Source of the DNA: Anthopleura xanthogrammica
Taxonomy: Eukaryota; Cnidaria; Anthozoa; Actiniaria; Actiniidae
Assembly (NCBI GenBank): GCA_964019055.1
Contig: OZ025209.1
Span: 9,549,741 to 9,613,740, forward strand
Direction of reading: 5' to 3'
Length of the DNA: 64,000 nt
Shown: positions 8,493-21,920 of the stretch, one piece after another
Position numbering within the stretch: position 1 is the stretch's first letter
Layout of the letters: every line of letters begins with the position of its first letter
Notes under the pieces: model-generated
Database searches by the model: none
Seen by the model: only the letters and a program-made list of their open reading frames with translations
What the model was told of the DNA's origin: nothing
Made by a program: the position numbers and the translations under genes

Positions 8493-10466
8493 TCATGAAA
8501 ATACCTCTTGAGATAAAAACACGACTTTTTGGCGAAAAAAAATGGGCTTTTGGCTGAGTAAAGGTGCTTTTTGGTCAAAAAAGGTGTTTTTTGCTGAGAA
8601 AATCTGAAATTTGCTGAGAATTTTCTTTTGCTCAAAACACGACGTTTCCACTGCTAAACGCAAGTTTTGGCCGAGAAAAGCACATTTTGGATGTCCAAAA
8701 CACTGTTTTGCTTGAAAAAAAAGCTTTTTAGCCAAAAAAACTGAAAAATGGCCATTTTGGCTCTCAAAACCAGGTTTTTCGCTGACGGTGTGACCTGTTT
8801 GCTGAAACCCCCACTTCTTGCTCATGAAAATACCTCTTGAGATAAAAACACGACTTTTTGGCGAAAACAAATGGGGTTTTGGCTGAGTAAAGGTGCTTTT
8901 TGGTCAAAAAAGGTGTTTTTTAATGAGAAAATCTGAAATTTGCTGAGAATTTTCTTTTGCTCAAAACACGACGTTTTCACTGCTAAACGCAAGTTTTGGC
9001 CGAGAAAAGCACATTTTGGATGTCCAAAACACTGTTTTGCTGGAAAAAAAAGCTTTTTAGCCCAAAAAACTGAAAAATGGCCATTTTGGCTCTCAAAACC
9101 AGGTTTTTCGCTGACGGTGTGACCTGTTTGCTGAAACCCCCACTTCTTGCTCATGAAAATACCTCTTGAGATAAAAACACGACTTTTTGGCGAAAACAAA
9201 TAGGATTTTGGCTGAGTAAAGGTGCTTTTTGGTCAAAAAAGGTGTTTTTGGCTGAGAAAATGTGAAATTTGCTGAGAATTTTCTTTTGCTCAAAACACGA
9301 CGTTTTCACTGCTAAACGCAAGTTTTGGCCGAGAAAAGCACATTTTGGATGTCCAAAACACTGTTTTGCTGGAAAAAAAAGCTTTTTAGCCCAAAAAACT
9401 GAAAAATGGCCATTTTGGCTCTCAAAACCAGGTTTTTCGCTGACGGTGTGACCTGTTTGCTGAAACCCCCACTTCTTGCTCATGAAAATACCTCTTGAGA
9501 TAAAAACACGACTTTTTGGCGAAAAAAAATGGGCTTTTGGCTGAGTAAAGGTGCTTTTTGGTCAAAAAAGGTGTTTTTGGCTGAGAAAATCTGAAATTTG
9601 CTGACAATTTTCTTTTGCTCAAAACACGACGTTTCCACTGCTAAACGCAAGTTTTGGCCGAGAAAAGCACATTTTGGATGTCCAAAACACTGTTTTGCTT
9701 GAAAAAAAAGCTTTTTAGCCCAAAAAACTGAAAAATGGCCATTTTGGCTCTCAAAACCAGGTTTTTCGCTGACGGTGTGACCTGTTTGCTGAAACCCCCA
9801 CTTCTTGCTCATGAAAATACCTCTTGAGATAAAAACACGACTTTTTGGCGAAAACAAATGGGGTTTTGGCTGAGTAAAGGTGCTTTTTGGTCAAAAAAGG
9901 TGTTTTTTAATGAGAAAATCTGAAATTTGCTGAGAATTTTCTTTTGCTCAAAACACGACGTTTTCACTGCTAAACGCAAGTTTTGGCCGAGAAAAGCACA
10001 TTTTGGATGTCCAAAACACTGTTTTGCTGGAAAAAAAAGCTTTTTAGCCCAAAAAACTGAAAAATGGCCATTTTGGCTCTCAAAACCAGGTTTTTCGCTG
10101 ACGGTGTGACCTGTTTGCTGAAACCCCCACTTCTTGCTCATGAAAATACCTCTTGAGATAAAAACACGACTTTTTGGCGAAAACAAATAGGGTTTTGGCT
10201 GAGTAAAGGTGCTTTTTGGTCAAAAAAGGTGTTTTTTAATGAGAAAATCTGAAATTTGCTGAGAATTTTCTTTTGCTCAAAACACGACGTTTTCACTGCT
10301 AAACGCAAGTTTTGGCCGAGAAAAGCACATTTTGGATGTCCAAAACACTGTTTTGCTGGAAAAAAAAGCTTTTTAGCCCAAAAAACTGAAAAATGGCCAT
10401 TTTGGCTCTCAAAACCAGGTTTTTCGCTGACGGTGTGACCTGTTTGCTGAAACCCCCACTTCTTGC
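8493..10466. repeat. Trimer (987-bp) duplication
   Basis: Three rare variants recur 987 bp (3 x 329) apart: ACGTTTCCACTG at 8641 and 9628, GCTTGAAAAAA at 8710 and 9697, and TTTAATGAGAAAA at about 8921 and 9908. The third also appears 329 bp further on, at 10237. Confidence 0.8.
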
Positions 10467-12442
10467 TCATGAAAATACCTCTTGAGATAAAAACACGACT
10501 TTTTGGCGAAAAAAAATGGGCTTTTGGCTGAGTAAAGGTGCTTTTTGGTCAAAAAAGGTGTTTTTGGCTGAGAAAATCTGAAATTTGCTGAGAATTTTCT
10601 TTTGCTCAAAACACGATGTTTTCACTGCTAAACGCAAGTTTTGGCCGAGAAAAGCACATTTTGGATGTCCAAAACACTGTTTTGCTGGAAAAAAAAGCTT
10701 TTTAGCCCAAAAAACTAAAAAAATGGCCATTTTGGCTCTCAAAACCAGGTTTTTCGCTGACGGTGTGACCTTTTTGCTGAAACCCCCACTTCTTGCTCAT
10801 GAAAATACCTCTTGAGATAAAAACACGACTTTTTGGCGAAAAAAAATGGGCTTTTGGCTGAGTAAAGGTGCTTTTTGGTCAAAAAAGGTGTTTTTGGCTG
10901 AGAAAATCTGAAATTTGCTGAGAATTTTCTTTTGCTCAAAACACGACGTTTTCACTGCTAAACGCAAGTTTTGGCCGAGAAAAGCACATTTTGGATGTCC
11001 AAAACACTGTTTTGCTGGAAAAAAAAGCTTTTTAGCCCAAAAAACTGAAAAATGGCCATTTTGGCTCTCAAAACCAGGTTTTTCGCTGACGGTGTGACCT
11101 GTTTGCTCAAACCCCCACTTCTTGCTCATGAAAATACCTCTTGAGATAAAAGCACGACTTTTTGGCTGAAAAAAATGGGCTTTTGGCTGAGTAAAGGTGC
11201 TTTTTGGTCAAAAAAGGTGTTTTTGGCTGAGAAAATCTGAAATTTGCTGAGAATTTTCTTTTGCTCAAAACACGACGTTTTCACTGCTAAACGCAAGTTT
11301 TGGCCGAGAAAAGCACATTTTGGATGTCCAAAACACTGTTTTGCTGGAAAAAAAAGCTTTTTAGCCCAAAAAACTGAAAAATGGCCATTTTGGCTCTCAA
11401 AACCAGGTTTTTCGCTGACGGTGTGACCTGTTTGCTGAAACCCCCACTTCTTGCTCATGAAAATACCTCTTGAGATAAAAACACGACTTTTTGGCGAAAA
11501 AAAATGGGCTTTTGGCTGAGTAAAGGTGCTTTTTGGTCAAAAAAGGTGTTTTTGGCTGAGAAAATCTGAAATTTGCTGAGAATTTTCTTTTGCTCAAAAC
11601 ACGATGTTTTCACTGCTAAACGCAAGTTTTGGCCGAGAAAAGCACATTTTGGATGTCCAAAACACTGTTTTGCTGGAAAAAAAAGCTTTTTAGCCCAAAA
11701 AACTAAAAAAATGGCCATTTTGGCTCTCAAAACCAGGTTTTTCGCTGACGGTGTGACCTTTTTGCTGAAACCCCCACTTCTTGCTCATGAAAATACCTCT
11801 TGAGATAAAAACACGACTTTTTGGCGAAAAAAAATGGGCTTTTGGCTGAGTAAAGGTGCTTTTTGGTCAAAAAAGGTGTTTTTGGCTGAGAAAATCTGAA
11901 ATTTGCTGAGAATTTTCTTTTGCTCAAAACACGACGTTTTCACTGCTAAACGCAAGTTTTGGCCGAGAAAAGCACATTTTGGATGTCCAAAACACTGTTT
12001 TGCTGGAAAAAAAAGCTTTTTAGCCCAAAAAACTGAAAAATGGCCATTTTGGCTCTCAAAACCAGGTTTTTCGCTGACGGTGTGACCTGTTTGCTCAAAC
12101 CCCCACTTCTTGCTCATGAAAATACCTCTTGAGATAAAAGCACGACTTATTGGCTGAAAAAAATGGGCTTTTGGCTGAGTAAAGGTGCTTTTTGGTCAAA
12201 AAAGGTGTTTTTGGCTGAGAAAATCTGAAATTTGCTGAGAATTTTCTTTTGCTCAAAACACGACGTTTTCACTGCTAAACGCAAGTTTTGGCCGAGAAAA
12301 GCACATTTTGGATGTCCAAAACACTGTTTTGCTGGAAAAAAAAGCTTTTTAGCCCAAAAAACTGAAAAATGGCCATTTTGGCTCTCAAAACCAGGTTTTT
12401 CGCTGACGGTGTGACCTGTTTGCTGAAACCCCCACTTCTTGC
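10467..12442. repeat. Trimer (988-bp) tandem duplication
   Basis: Rare variants recur at exactly 988 bp: ACACGATGTT at 10611 and 11599, AACTAAAAAAATGG shortly after each, GACCTTTTTGCTG, and GTTTGCTCAAACC. The second copy has a private change (GACTTATTGG near 12.15 kb). The two halves look almost identical, so the duplication is recent. Confidence 0.85.
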
Positions 12443-13371
12443 TCATGAAAATACCTCTTGAGATAAAAACACGACTTTTTGGCGAAATAAAATGGGGTTT
12501 TGGCTGAGTAAAGGTGCTTTTTGGTCAAAAAAGGTGTTTTTGGCTGAGAAAATCTGAAATTTGCTGAGAATTTTCTTTTGCTCAAAACACGACGTTTTCA
12601 CTGCTAAACGCAAGTTTTGGCCGAGAAAAGCACATTTTGGATGTCCAAAACACTGTTTTGCTGGAAAAAAAAGCTTTTTAGCCCAAAAAACTGAAAAATG
12701 GCCATTTTGGCTCTCAAAACCAGGTTTTTCGCTGACGGTGTGACCTGTTTGCTGAAACCCCCACTTCTTGCTCATGAAAATACCTCTTGAGATAAAAACA
12801 CGACTTTTTGGCGAAAAAAAATGGGCTTTTGGCTGAGTAAAGGTGCTTTTTGGTCAAAAAAGGTGTTTTTGGCTGAGAAAATCTGAAATTTGCTGAGAAT
12901 TTTCTTTTGCTCAAAACACGACGTTTTCACTGCTAAACGCAAGTTTTGGCCGAGAAAAGCACATTTTGGATGTCCAAAACACTGTTTTGCTGGAAAAAAA
13001 AGCTTTTTAGCCCAAAAAACTGAAAAATGGCCATTTTGGCTCTCAAAACCAGGTTTTTCGCTGACGGTGTGACCTGTTTGCTGAAACCCCCACTTCTTGC
13101 TCATGAAAATACCTCTTGAGATAAAAACACGACTTTTTGGCGAAAAAAAATGGGCTTTTGGCTGAGTAAAGGTGCTTTTTGGTCAAAAAAGGTGTTTTTT
13201 GCTGAGAAAATCTGAAATTTGCTGACAATTTTCTTTTGCTCAAAACACGACGTTTTCACTGCTAAACGCAAGTTTTGGCCGAGAAAAGCACATTTTGGAT
13301 GTCCAAAACACTGTTTTGCTGGAAAAAAAAGCTTTTTAGCCCAAAAAACTGAAAAATGGCCATTTTGGCTC

Positions 13372-14688
13372 TCAAAACCAGGTTTTTCGCTGACGGTGTG
13401 ACCTGTTTGCTGAAACCCCCACTTCTTGCTCATGCAAATACCTCTTGAGATAAAAACACGACCTTTTGGCGAAAAAAAATGGGGTTTTGGCTGAGTAAAG
13501 GTGCTTTTTGGTCAAAAAAGGTGTTTTTGCTTGAGAAAATCTGAAATTTGCTGAGAATTTTCTTTTGCTCAAAACACGACGTTTTCACTGCTGAACGCAA
13601 GTTTTGGCCGAGAAAAGCACATTTTGGATGTCCAAAACACTGTTTTGCTGGAAAAAAAAGCTTTTTAGCCCAAAAAACTGAAAAATGGCCATTTTGGCTC
13701 TCAAAACCAGGTTTTTCGCTGACGGTGTGACCTGTTTGCTGAAACCCCCACTTCTTGCTCATGAAAATACCTCTTGAGATAAAAACACGACTTTTTGGCG
13801 AAAAAAAATGGGCTTTTAGCTGAGTAAAGGTGCTTTTTGGTCAAAAAAGGTGTTTTTTGCTGAGAAAATCTGAAATTTGCTGACAATTTTCTTTTGCTCA
13901 AAACACGACGTTTTCACTGCTAAACGCAAGTTTTGGCCGAGAAAAGCACATTTTGGATGTCCAAAACACTGTTTTGCTGGAAAAAAAAAGCTTTTTAGCC
14001 CAAAAAACTGAAAAATGGCCATTTTGGCTCTCAAAACCAGGTTTTTCGCTGACGGTGTGACCTGTTTGCTGAAACCCCCACTTCTTGCTCATGCAAATAC
14101 CTCTTGAGATAAAAACACGACCTTTTGGCGAAAAAAAATGGGGTTTTGGCTGAGTAAAGGTGCTTTTTGGTCAAAAAAGGTGTTTTTGCTTGAGAAAATC
14201 TGAAATTTGCTGAGAATTTTCTTTTGCTCAAAACACGACGTTTTCACTGCTAAACGCAAGTTTTGGCCGAGAAAAGCACATTTTGGATGTCCAAAACACT
14301 GTTTTGCTGGAAAAAAAAGCTTTTTAGCCCAAAAAACTGAAAAATGGCCATTTTGGCTCTCAAAACCAGGTTTTTCGCTGACGGTGTGACCTGTTTGCTG
14401 AAACCCCCACTTCTTGCTCATGAAAATACCTCTTGAGATAAAAACACGACTTTTTGGCGAAAAAAAATGGGCTTTTGGCTAAGTAAAGGTGCTTTTTGGT
14501 CAAAAAAGGTGTTTTTTGCTGAGAAAATCTGAAATTTGCTGACAATTTTCTTTTGCTCAAAACACGACGTTTTCACTGCTAAACGCAAGTTTTGGCCGAG
14601 AAAAGCACATTTTGGATGTCCAAAACACTGTTTTGCTGGAAAAAAAAGCTTTTTAGCCCAAAAAACTGAAAAATGGCCATTTTGGCTC
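13372..14688. repeat. Dimer (about 659-bp) duplication
   Basis: The paired variants CATGCAAATACC and CGACCTTTTGGCG occur together near 13.43-13.47 kb and again near 14.09-14.13 kb, two monomers apart, with GTTTTTGCTTGAG following each. A change of CTGCTAAACG to CTGCTGAACG is private to the first copy. Confidence 0.75.
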
Positions 14689-15156
14689 TCAAAACCAGGT
14701 TTTTCGCTGACGGTGTGACCTGTTTGCTGAAACCCCCACTTCTTGCTCATGAAAATACCTCTTGAGATAAAAACACGACTTTTTGGCGAAAAAAAATGGG
14801 CTTTTGGCTGAGTAAAGGTGCTTTTTGGTCAAAAAAGGTGTTTTTGGCTGAGAAAATCTGAAATTTGCTGAGAATTTTCTTTTGCTCAAAACACGACGTT
14901 TTCACTGCTAAACGCAAGTTTTGGCCGAGAAAAGCACATTTTGGATGTCCAAAACACTGTTTTGCTGGAAAAAAAAGCTTTTTAGCCCAAAAAACTGAAA
15001 AATGGCCATTTTGGCTCTCAAAACCAGGTTTTTCGCTGACGGTGTGACCTGTTTGCTGAAACCCCCACTTCTTGCTCATGAAAATATCTCTTGAGATAAA
15101 AACACGACTTTTTGGCGAAAAAAAATGGGGTTTTGGCTGAGTAAAGGTGCTTTTTG

Positions 15157-15175
15157 GTGAAAAAAGGCGTTTTTG
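15157..15175. repeat. 19-bp subrepeat insertion in a monomer (third)
   Basis: The insertion matches the one near 7.9 kb in sequence and place. This points to a single origin followed by spreading, not to repeated independent events. Confidence 0.85.
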
Positions 15176-16162
15176 GTCAAAAAAGGTGTTTTTTGCTGAG
15201 AAAATCTGAAATTTGCTGAGAATTTTCTTTCGCTCAAAACACGACGTTTTCACTGCTAAACGCAAGTTTTGGCCGAGAAAAGCACATTTTGGATGTTCAA
15301 AACACTGTTTTGCTGGAAAAAAAAGCTTTTTAGCCCAAAAAACTGAAAAATGGCCATTTTGGCTCTCAAAACCAGGTTTTTCGCTGACGGTGTGACCTGT
15401 TTGCTGAAACCCCCACTTCTTGCTCATGAAAATACCTCTTGAGATAAAAACACGACTTTTTGGCGAAAAAAAATGGGCTTTTAGCTGAGTAAAGGTGCTT
15501 TTTGGTCAAAAAAGGTGTTTTTGCTTGAGAAAATCTGAAATTTGCTGAGAATTTTCTTTTGCTCAAAACACGACGTTTTCACTGCTAAACGCAAGTTTTG
15601 GCCGAGAAAAGCACATTTTGGATGTCCAAAACACTGTTTTGCTGGAAAAAAAAGCTTTTTAGCCCAAAAAACTGAAAAATGGCCATTTTGGCTCTCAAAA
15701 CCAGGTTTTTCGCTGACGGTGTGACCTGTTTGCTGAAACCCCCACTTCTTGCTCATGAAAATACCTCTTGAGATAAAAACACGACTTTTTGGCGAAAAAA
15801 AATGGGCTTTTGGCTGAGTAAAGGTGCTTTTTGGTCAAAAAAGGTGTTTTTTGCTGAGAAAATCTGAAATTTTCTGAGAATTTTCTTTTGCTCAAAACAC
15901 GACGTTTTCACTGCTAAACGCAAGTTTTGGCCGAGAAAAGCACATTTTGGATGTCCAAAACACTGTTTTGCTGGAAAAAAAAGCTTTTTAGCCCAAAAAA
16001 CTGAAAAATGGCCATTTTGGCTCTCAAAACCAGGTTTTTCGCTGACGGTGTGACCTGTTTGCTGAAACCCCTACTTCTTGCTCATGAAAATCCCTCTTGA
16101 GATAAAAACACGACTTTTTGGCGAAAAAAAATGGGCTTTTGGCTGAGTAAAGGTGCTTTTTG

Positions 16163-16181
16163 GTGAAAAAAGGCGTTTTTG
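16163..16181. repeat. 19-bp subrepeat insertion in a monomer (fourth)
   Basis: Same insertion as at 15.16 kb, three monomers further on (1006 bp). It shares the neighbouring GGATGTTC variant with the 15 kb copy, which supports a local block duplication. Confidence 0.85.
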
Positions 16182-19100
16182 GTCAAAAAAGGTGTTTTTT
16201 GCTGAGAAAATCTGAAATTTGCTGAGAATTTTCTTTTGCTCAAAACACGACGTTTTCACTGCTAAACGCAAGTTTTGGCCGAGAAAAGCACATTTTGGAT
16301 GTTCAAAACACTGTTTTGCTGGAAAAAAAAGCTTTTTAGCCCAAAAAACTGAAAAATGGCCATTTTGGCTCTCAAAACCAGGTTTTTCGCTGACGGTGTG
16401 ACCTGTTTGCTGAAACCCCCACTTCTTGCTCATGAAAATACCTCTTGAGATAAAAACACGACTTTTTGGCGAAAAAAAATGGGCTTTTAGCTGAGTAAAG
16501 GTGCTTTTTGGTCAAAAAAGGTGTTTTTTGCTGAGAAAATCTGAAATTTGCTGACAATTTTCTTTTGCTCAAAACACGACGTTTTCACTGCTAAACGCAA
16601 GTTTTGGCCGAGAAAAGCACATTTTGGATGTCCAAAACACTGTTTTGCTGGAAAAAAAAGCTTTTTAGCCCAAAAAACTGAAAAATGGCCATTTTGGCTC
16701 TCAAAACCAGGTTTTTCGCTGACGGTGTGACCTGTTTGCTGAAACCCCCACTTCTTGCTCATGAAAATACCTCTTGAGATAAAAACACGACTTTTTGGCG
16801 AAAAAAAATGGGCTTTTGGCTGAGTAAAGGTGCTTTTTGGTCAAAAAAGGTGTTTTTTGCTGAGAAAATCTGAAATTTTCTGAGAATTTTCTTTTGCTCA
16901 AAACACGACGTTTTCACTGCTAAACGCAAGTTTTGGCCGAGAAAAGCAAATTTTGGATGTCCAAAACATTGTTTTGCTGGAAAAAAAAGCTTTTTAGCCC
17001 AAAAAACTGAAAAATGGCCATTTTGGCTCTCAAAACCAGGTTTTTCGCTGACGGTGTGACCTGTTTGCTGAAACCCCCACTTCTTGCTCATGAAAATACC
17101 TCTTGAGATAAAAACACGACTTTTTGGCGAAAAAAAATGGGCTTTTGGCTGAGTAAAGGTGCTTTTTGGTCAAAAAAGGTGTTTTTTGCTGAGAAAATCT
17201 GAAATTTGCTGAGAATTTTCTTTTGCTCAAAACACGACGTTTTCACTGCTAAACGCAAGTTTTGGCCGAGAAAAGCACATTTTGGATGTCCAAAACACTG
17301 TTTTGCTGGAAAGAAAAAGCTTTTTAGCCCAAAAAACTGAAAAATGGCCATTTTGGCTCTCAAAACCAGGTTTTTCACTGACGGTGTGACCTGTTCGCTG
17401 AAACCCCCCCTTCTTGGTCATGAAAATACCTCTTGTGATAAAAACACGACTTTTTGGCGAAAAAAAATGGGCTTTTGGATGAGTAAAGGTGCTTTTTGGT
17501 CAAAAAAGGTGTTTTTTGCTGAGAAAATCTGAAATTTGCTGAGAATTTTCTTTTGCTCAAAACACGACGTTTTCACTGCTAAACGCAAGTTTTGGCCGAG
17601 AAAAGCACATTTTGGATGTCCAAAACACTGTTTTGCTGGAAAAAAAAGCTTTTTAGCCCAAAAAACTGAAAAATGGCCATTTTGGCTCTCAAAACCAGGT
17701 TTTTCGCTGACGGTGTGACCTGTTTGCTGAAACCCCCACTTCTTGCTCATGAAAATACCTCTTGAGATAAAAACACGACTTTTTGGCGAAAAAAAATGGG
17801 CTTTTGGATGAGTAAAGGTGCTTTTTGGTAAAAAAAGGTGTTTTTGGCTGAGAAAATCTGAAATTTGCTGAGAATTTTCTTTCGCTCAAAACACGACGTT
17901 TTCACTGCTAAACGCAAGTTTTGGCCGAGAAAAGCACATTTTGGATGTCCAAAACACTGTTTTGCTGGAAAAAAAAGCTTTTTAGCCCAAAAAACTGAAA
18001 AATGGCCATTTTGGCTCTCAAAACCAGGTTTTTCGCTGACGGTGTACCCTGTTTGCTGAAACCCCCACTTCTTGCTCATGAAAATACCTCTTGAGATAAA
18101 AACACGACTTTTTGGCGAAAAAAAAATGGGCTTTTGGATGAGTAAAGGTGCTTTTTGGTAAAAAAAGGTGTTTTTGGCTGAGAAAATCTGAAATTTGCTG
18201 AGAATTTTCTTTCGCTCAAAACACGACGTTTTCACTGCTAAACGCAAGTTTTGGCCGAGAAAAGCACATTTTGGATGTCCAAAACACTGTTTTGCTGGAA
18301 AAAAAAGCTTTTTAGCCCAAAAAACTGAAAAATGGCCATTTTGGCTCTCAAAACCAGGTTTTTCGCTGACGGTGTACCCTGTTTGCTGAAACCCCCACTT
18401 CTTGCTCATGAAAATACCTCTTGAGATAAAAACACGACTTTTTGGCGAAAAAAAAATGGGCTTTTGGCTGAGTAAAGGTGCTTTTTGGTCAAAAAAGGTG
18501 TTTTTTGCTGAGAAAATCTGAAATTTGCTGAGAATTTTCTTTTGCTCAAAACACGACGTTTTCACTGCTAAACGCAAGTTTTGGCCGAGAAAAGCACATT
18601 TTGGATGTTCAAAACACTGTTTTGCTGGAAAAAAAAGCTTTTTAGCCCAAAAAACTGAAAAATGGCCATTTTGGCTCTCAAAACCAGGTTTTTCGCTGAC
18701 GGTGTGACCTGTTTGCTGAAACCCCCACTTCTTGCTCATGAAAATACCTCTTGAGATAAAAACACGACTTTTTGGCGAAAAAAAATGGGCTTTTGGCTGA
18801 GTAAAGGTGCTTTTTGGTCAAAAAAGGTGTTTTTGGCTGAGAAAATCTGAAATTTGCTGAGAATTTTCTTTTGCTCAAAACACGACGTTTTCACTGCTAA
18901 ACGCAAGTTTTGGCCGAGAAAAGCACATTTTGGATGTCCAAAACACTGTTTTGCTGGAAAAAAAAGCTTTTTAGCCCAAAAAACTGAAAAATGGCCATTT
19001 TGGCTCTCAAAACCAGGTTTTTCGCTGACGGTGTGACCTGTTTGCTGAAACCCCCACTTCTTGCTCATGAAAATACCTCTTGAGATAAAAACACGACTTT

Positions 19101-21890
19101 TTGGCGAAAAAAAAATGGGCTTTTGGATGAGTAAAGGTGCTTTTTGGTCAAAAAAGGTGTTTTTGGCTGAGAAAATCTGAAATTTGCTGACAATTTTCTT
19201 TTGCTCAAAACACGACGTTTTCACTGCTAAACGCAAGTTGTGGCCGAGAAAAGCACATTTTGGATGTCCAAAACACTGTTTTGCTGGAAAAAAAAGCTTT
19301 TTAGCCCAAAAAACTGAAAAATGGCCATTTTGGCTCTCAAAACCAGGTTTTTCGCTGACGGTGTACCCTGTTTGCCGAAACCCCCACTTCTTGCTCATGA
19401 AAATACCTCTTGAGATAAAAACACGACTTTTTGGCGAAAAAAAATGGGCTTTTGGCTGAGTAAAGGTGCTTTTTGGTCAAAAAAGGTGTTTTTTGCTGAG
19501 AAAATCTGAAATTTGCTGAGAATTTTCTTTTGCTCAAAACACGACGTTTTCACTGCTAAACGCAAGTTTTGGCCGAGAAAAGCACATTTTGGATGTTCAA
19601 ATCACTGTTTTGCTGGAAAAAAAAGCTTTTTAGCCCAAAAAACTGAAAAATGGCCATTTTGGCTCTCAAAACCACGTTTTTCGCTGACGGTGTGACCTGT
19701 TTGCTGAAACCCCCACTTCTTGCTCATGAAAATACCTCTTGAGATAAAAACACGACTTTTTGGCGAAAAAAAATGGGCTTTTGGCTGAGTAAAGGTGCTT
19801 TTTGGTCAAAAAAGTTGTTTTTGGCTGAGAAAATCTGAAATTTGCTGAGAATTTTCTTTTGCTCAAAACACGACGTTTTCACTGCTAAACGCAAGTTTTG
19901 GCCGAGAAAAGCACATTTTGGATGTCCAAAACACTGTTTTGCTGGAAAAAAAAGCTTTTTAGCCCAAAAAACTGAAAAATGGCCATTTTGGCTCTCAAAA
20001 CCAGGTTTTTCGCTGACGGTGTACCCTGTTTGCTGAAACCCCCCCTTCTTGCTCATGAAAATACCTCTTGAGATAAAAACACGACTTTTTGGCGAAAAAA
20101 AAATGGGCTTTTGGCTGAGTAAAGGTGCTTTTTGGTCAAAAAAGGTGTTTTTGGCTGAGAAAATCTGAAATTTGCTGAGAATTTTCTTTCGCTCAAAACA
20201 CGACGTTTTCACTGCTAAACGCAAGTTTTGGCCGAGAAAAGCACATTTTGGATGTTCAAAACACTGTTTTGCTGGAAAAAAAAGCTTTTTAGCCCAAAAA
20301 ACTGAAAAATGGCCATTTTGGCTCTCAAAACCAGGTTTTTCGCTGACGGTGTGACCTGTTTGCTGAAACCCCTACTTCTTGCTCATGAAAATACCTCTTG
20401 AGATAAAAACACGACTTTTTGGCGAAAAAAAATGGGCTTTTGGATGAGTAAAGGTGCTTTTTGGTCAAAAAAGGTGTTTTTGGCTGAGAAAATCTGAAAT
20501 TTGCTGACAATTTTCTTTTGCTCAAAACACGACGTTTTCACTGCTAAACGCAAGTTTTGGCCGAGAAAAGCACATTTTGGATGTCCAAAACACTGTTTTG
20601 CGGGAAAAAATAGCTTTTTAGCCCAAAAAACTGAAAAATGGCCATTTTGGCTCTCAAAACCAGGTTTTTCGCTGACGGTGTACCCTGTTTGCTGAAACCC
20701 CCACTTCTTGCTCATGAAAATACCTCTTGAGATAAAAACACGACTTTTTGGCGAAAAAAAATGGGCTTTTGGCTGAGTAAAGGTGCTTTTTGGTCAAAAA
20801 AGGTGTTTTTGGCTGAGAAAATCTGAAATTTGCTGACAATTTTCTTTTGCTCAAAACACGACGTTTTCACTGCTAAACGCAAGTTTTGGCCGAGAAAAGC
20901 ACATTTTGGATGTCCAAAACACTGTTTTGCTGGAAAAAAAAGCTTTTTAGCCCAAAAAACTGAAAAATGGCCATTTTGGCTCTCAACACCAGGTTTTTCG
21001 CTGACGGTGTGATCTGTTTGCTGAAACCCCCACTTCTTGCTCATGAAAATACCTCTTGAGATAAAAACACGACTTTTTTGCGAAAAAAAAATGGGCTTTT
21101 GGCTGAGTAAAGGTGCTTTTTGGTCAAAAAAGGTGTTTTTGGCTGAGAAAATCTGAAATTTGCTGAGAATTTTCTTTTGCTCAAAACACGACGTTTTCAC
21201 TGCTAAACGCAAGTTTTGGCCGAGAAAAGCACATTTTGGATGTCCAAAACACTGTTTTGCTGGAAAAAATAGCTTTTTAGCCCAAAAAACTGAGAAATGG
21301 CCATTTTGGCTCTCAAAACAAGGTTTTTCGCTGACGGTGTGACCTGTTTGCTGAAACCCCCACTTCTTGCTCATGAAAATACCTCTTGAGATAAAAACAC
21401 GACTTTTTGGCGAAAAAAAATGGGCTTTTGGCTGAGTAAATGTGCTTTTTGGTCAAAAAAGATGTTTTTTGCTGAGAAAATCTGAAATTTGCTGAGAATT
21501 TTCTTTCGCTCAAAACACGACGTTTTCACTGCTAAACGCAAGTTTTGGCCGAGAAAAGCACATTTTGGATGTCCAAAACACTGTTTTGCTGGAAAAAAAA
21601 GCTTTTTAGCCCAAAAAACTGAAAAATGGCCATTTTGGCTCTCAAAACCAGGTTTTTCGCTGACGGTGTGACCTGTTTGCTGAAACCCCCACTTCTTGCT
21701 CATGAAAATACCTCTTGAGATAAAAACACGACTTTTTGGCGAAAAAAAAATGGGCTTTTGGCTGAGTAAAGGTGCTTTTTGGTCAAAAAAGGTGTTTTTG
21801 GCTGAGAAAATCTGAAATTTGCTGAGAATTTTCTTTTGCTCAAAACACGACGTTTTCACTGCTAAACGCAAGTTTTGGCCGAGAAAAGCA

Positions 21891-21920
21891 CATTTTGGAT
21901 GTCCACATTTTGGATGTCCA
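21891..21920. repeat. 15-bp perfect tandem duplication at the block A/B switch
   Basis: CATTTTGGATGTCCA is repeated twice without a gap, which lengthens this monomer by 15 bases. I found it only here. The first block-B-type GCTGGGAAAA follows within about 15 bases, at 21934, and the first GGCGTGACC in the same monomer. Confidence 0.9.

Larger units (their letters stand above)
5024..21905. repeat. Satellite block A
   Basis: Diagnostic states: GCTGGAAAA before the HindIII palindrome, GACGGTGTGACC after the CGCTGA motif (T at a CpG position), and mostly ATGGGCTTTT. This block is more heterogeneous than block B: it holds all four 19-bp-expanded monomers, duplicated dimers and trimers, and a stretch at about 17.7-20.7 kb where several copies read GGTGTACCCTG and are 330 bp long. 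In that stretch the 330-bp length keeps frame from copy to copy and creates misleading long frames. Confidence 0.85.
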
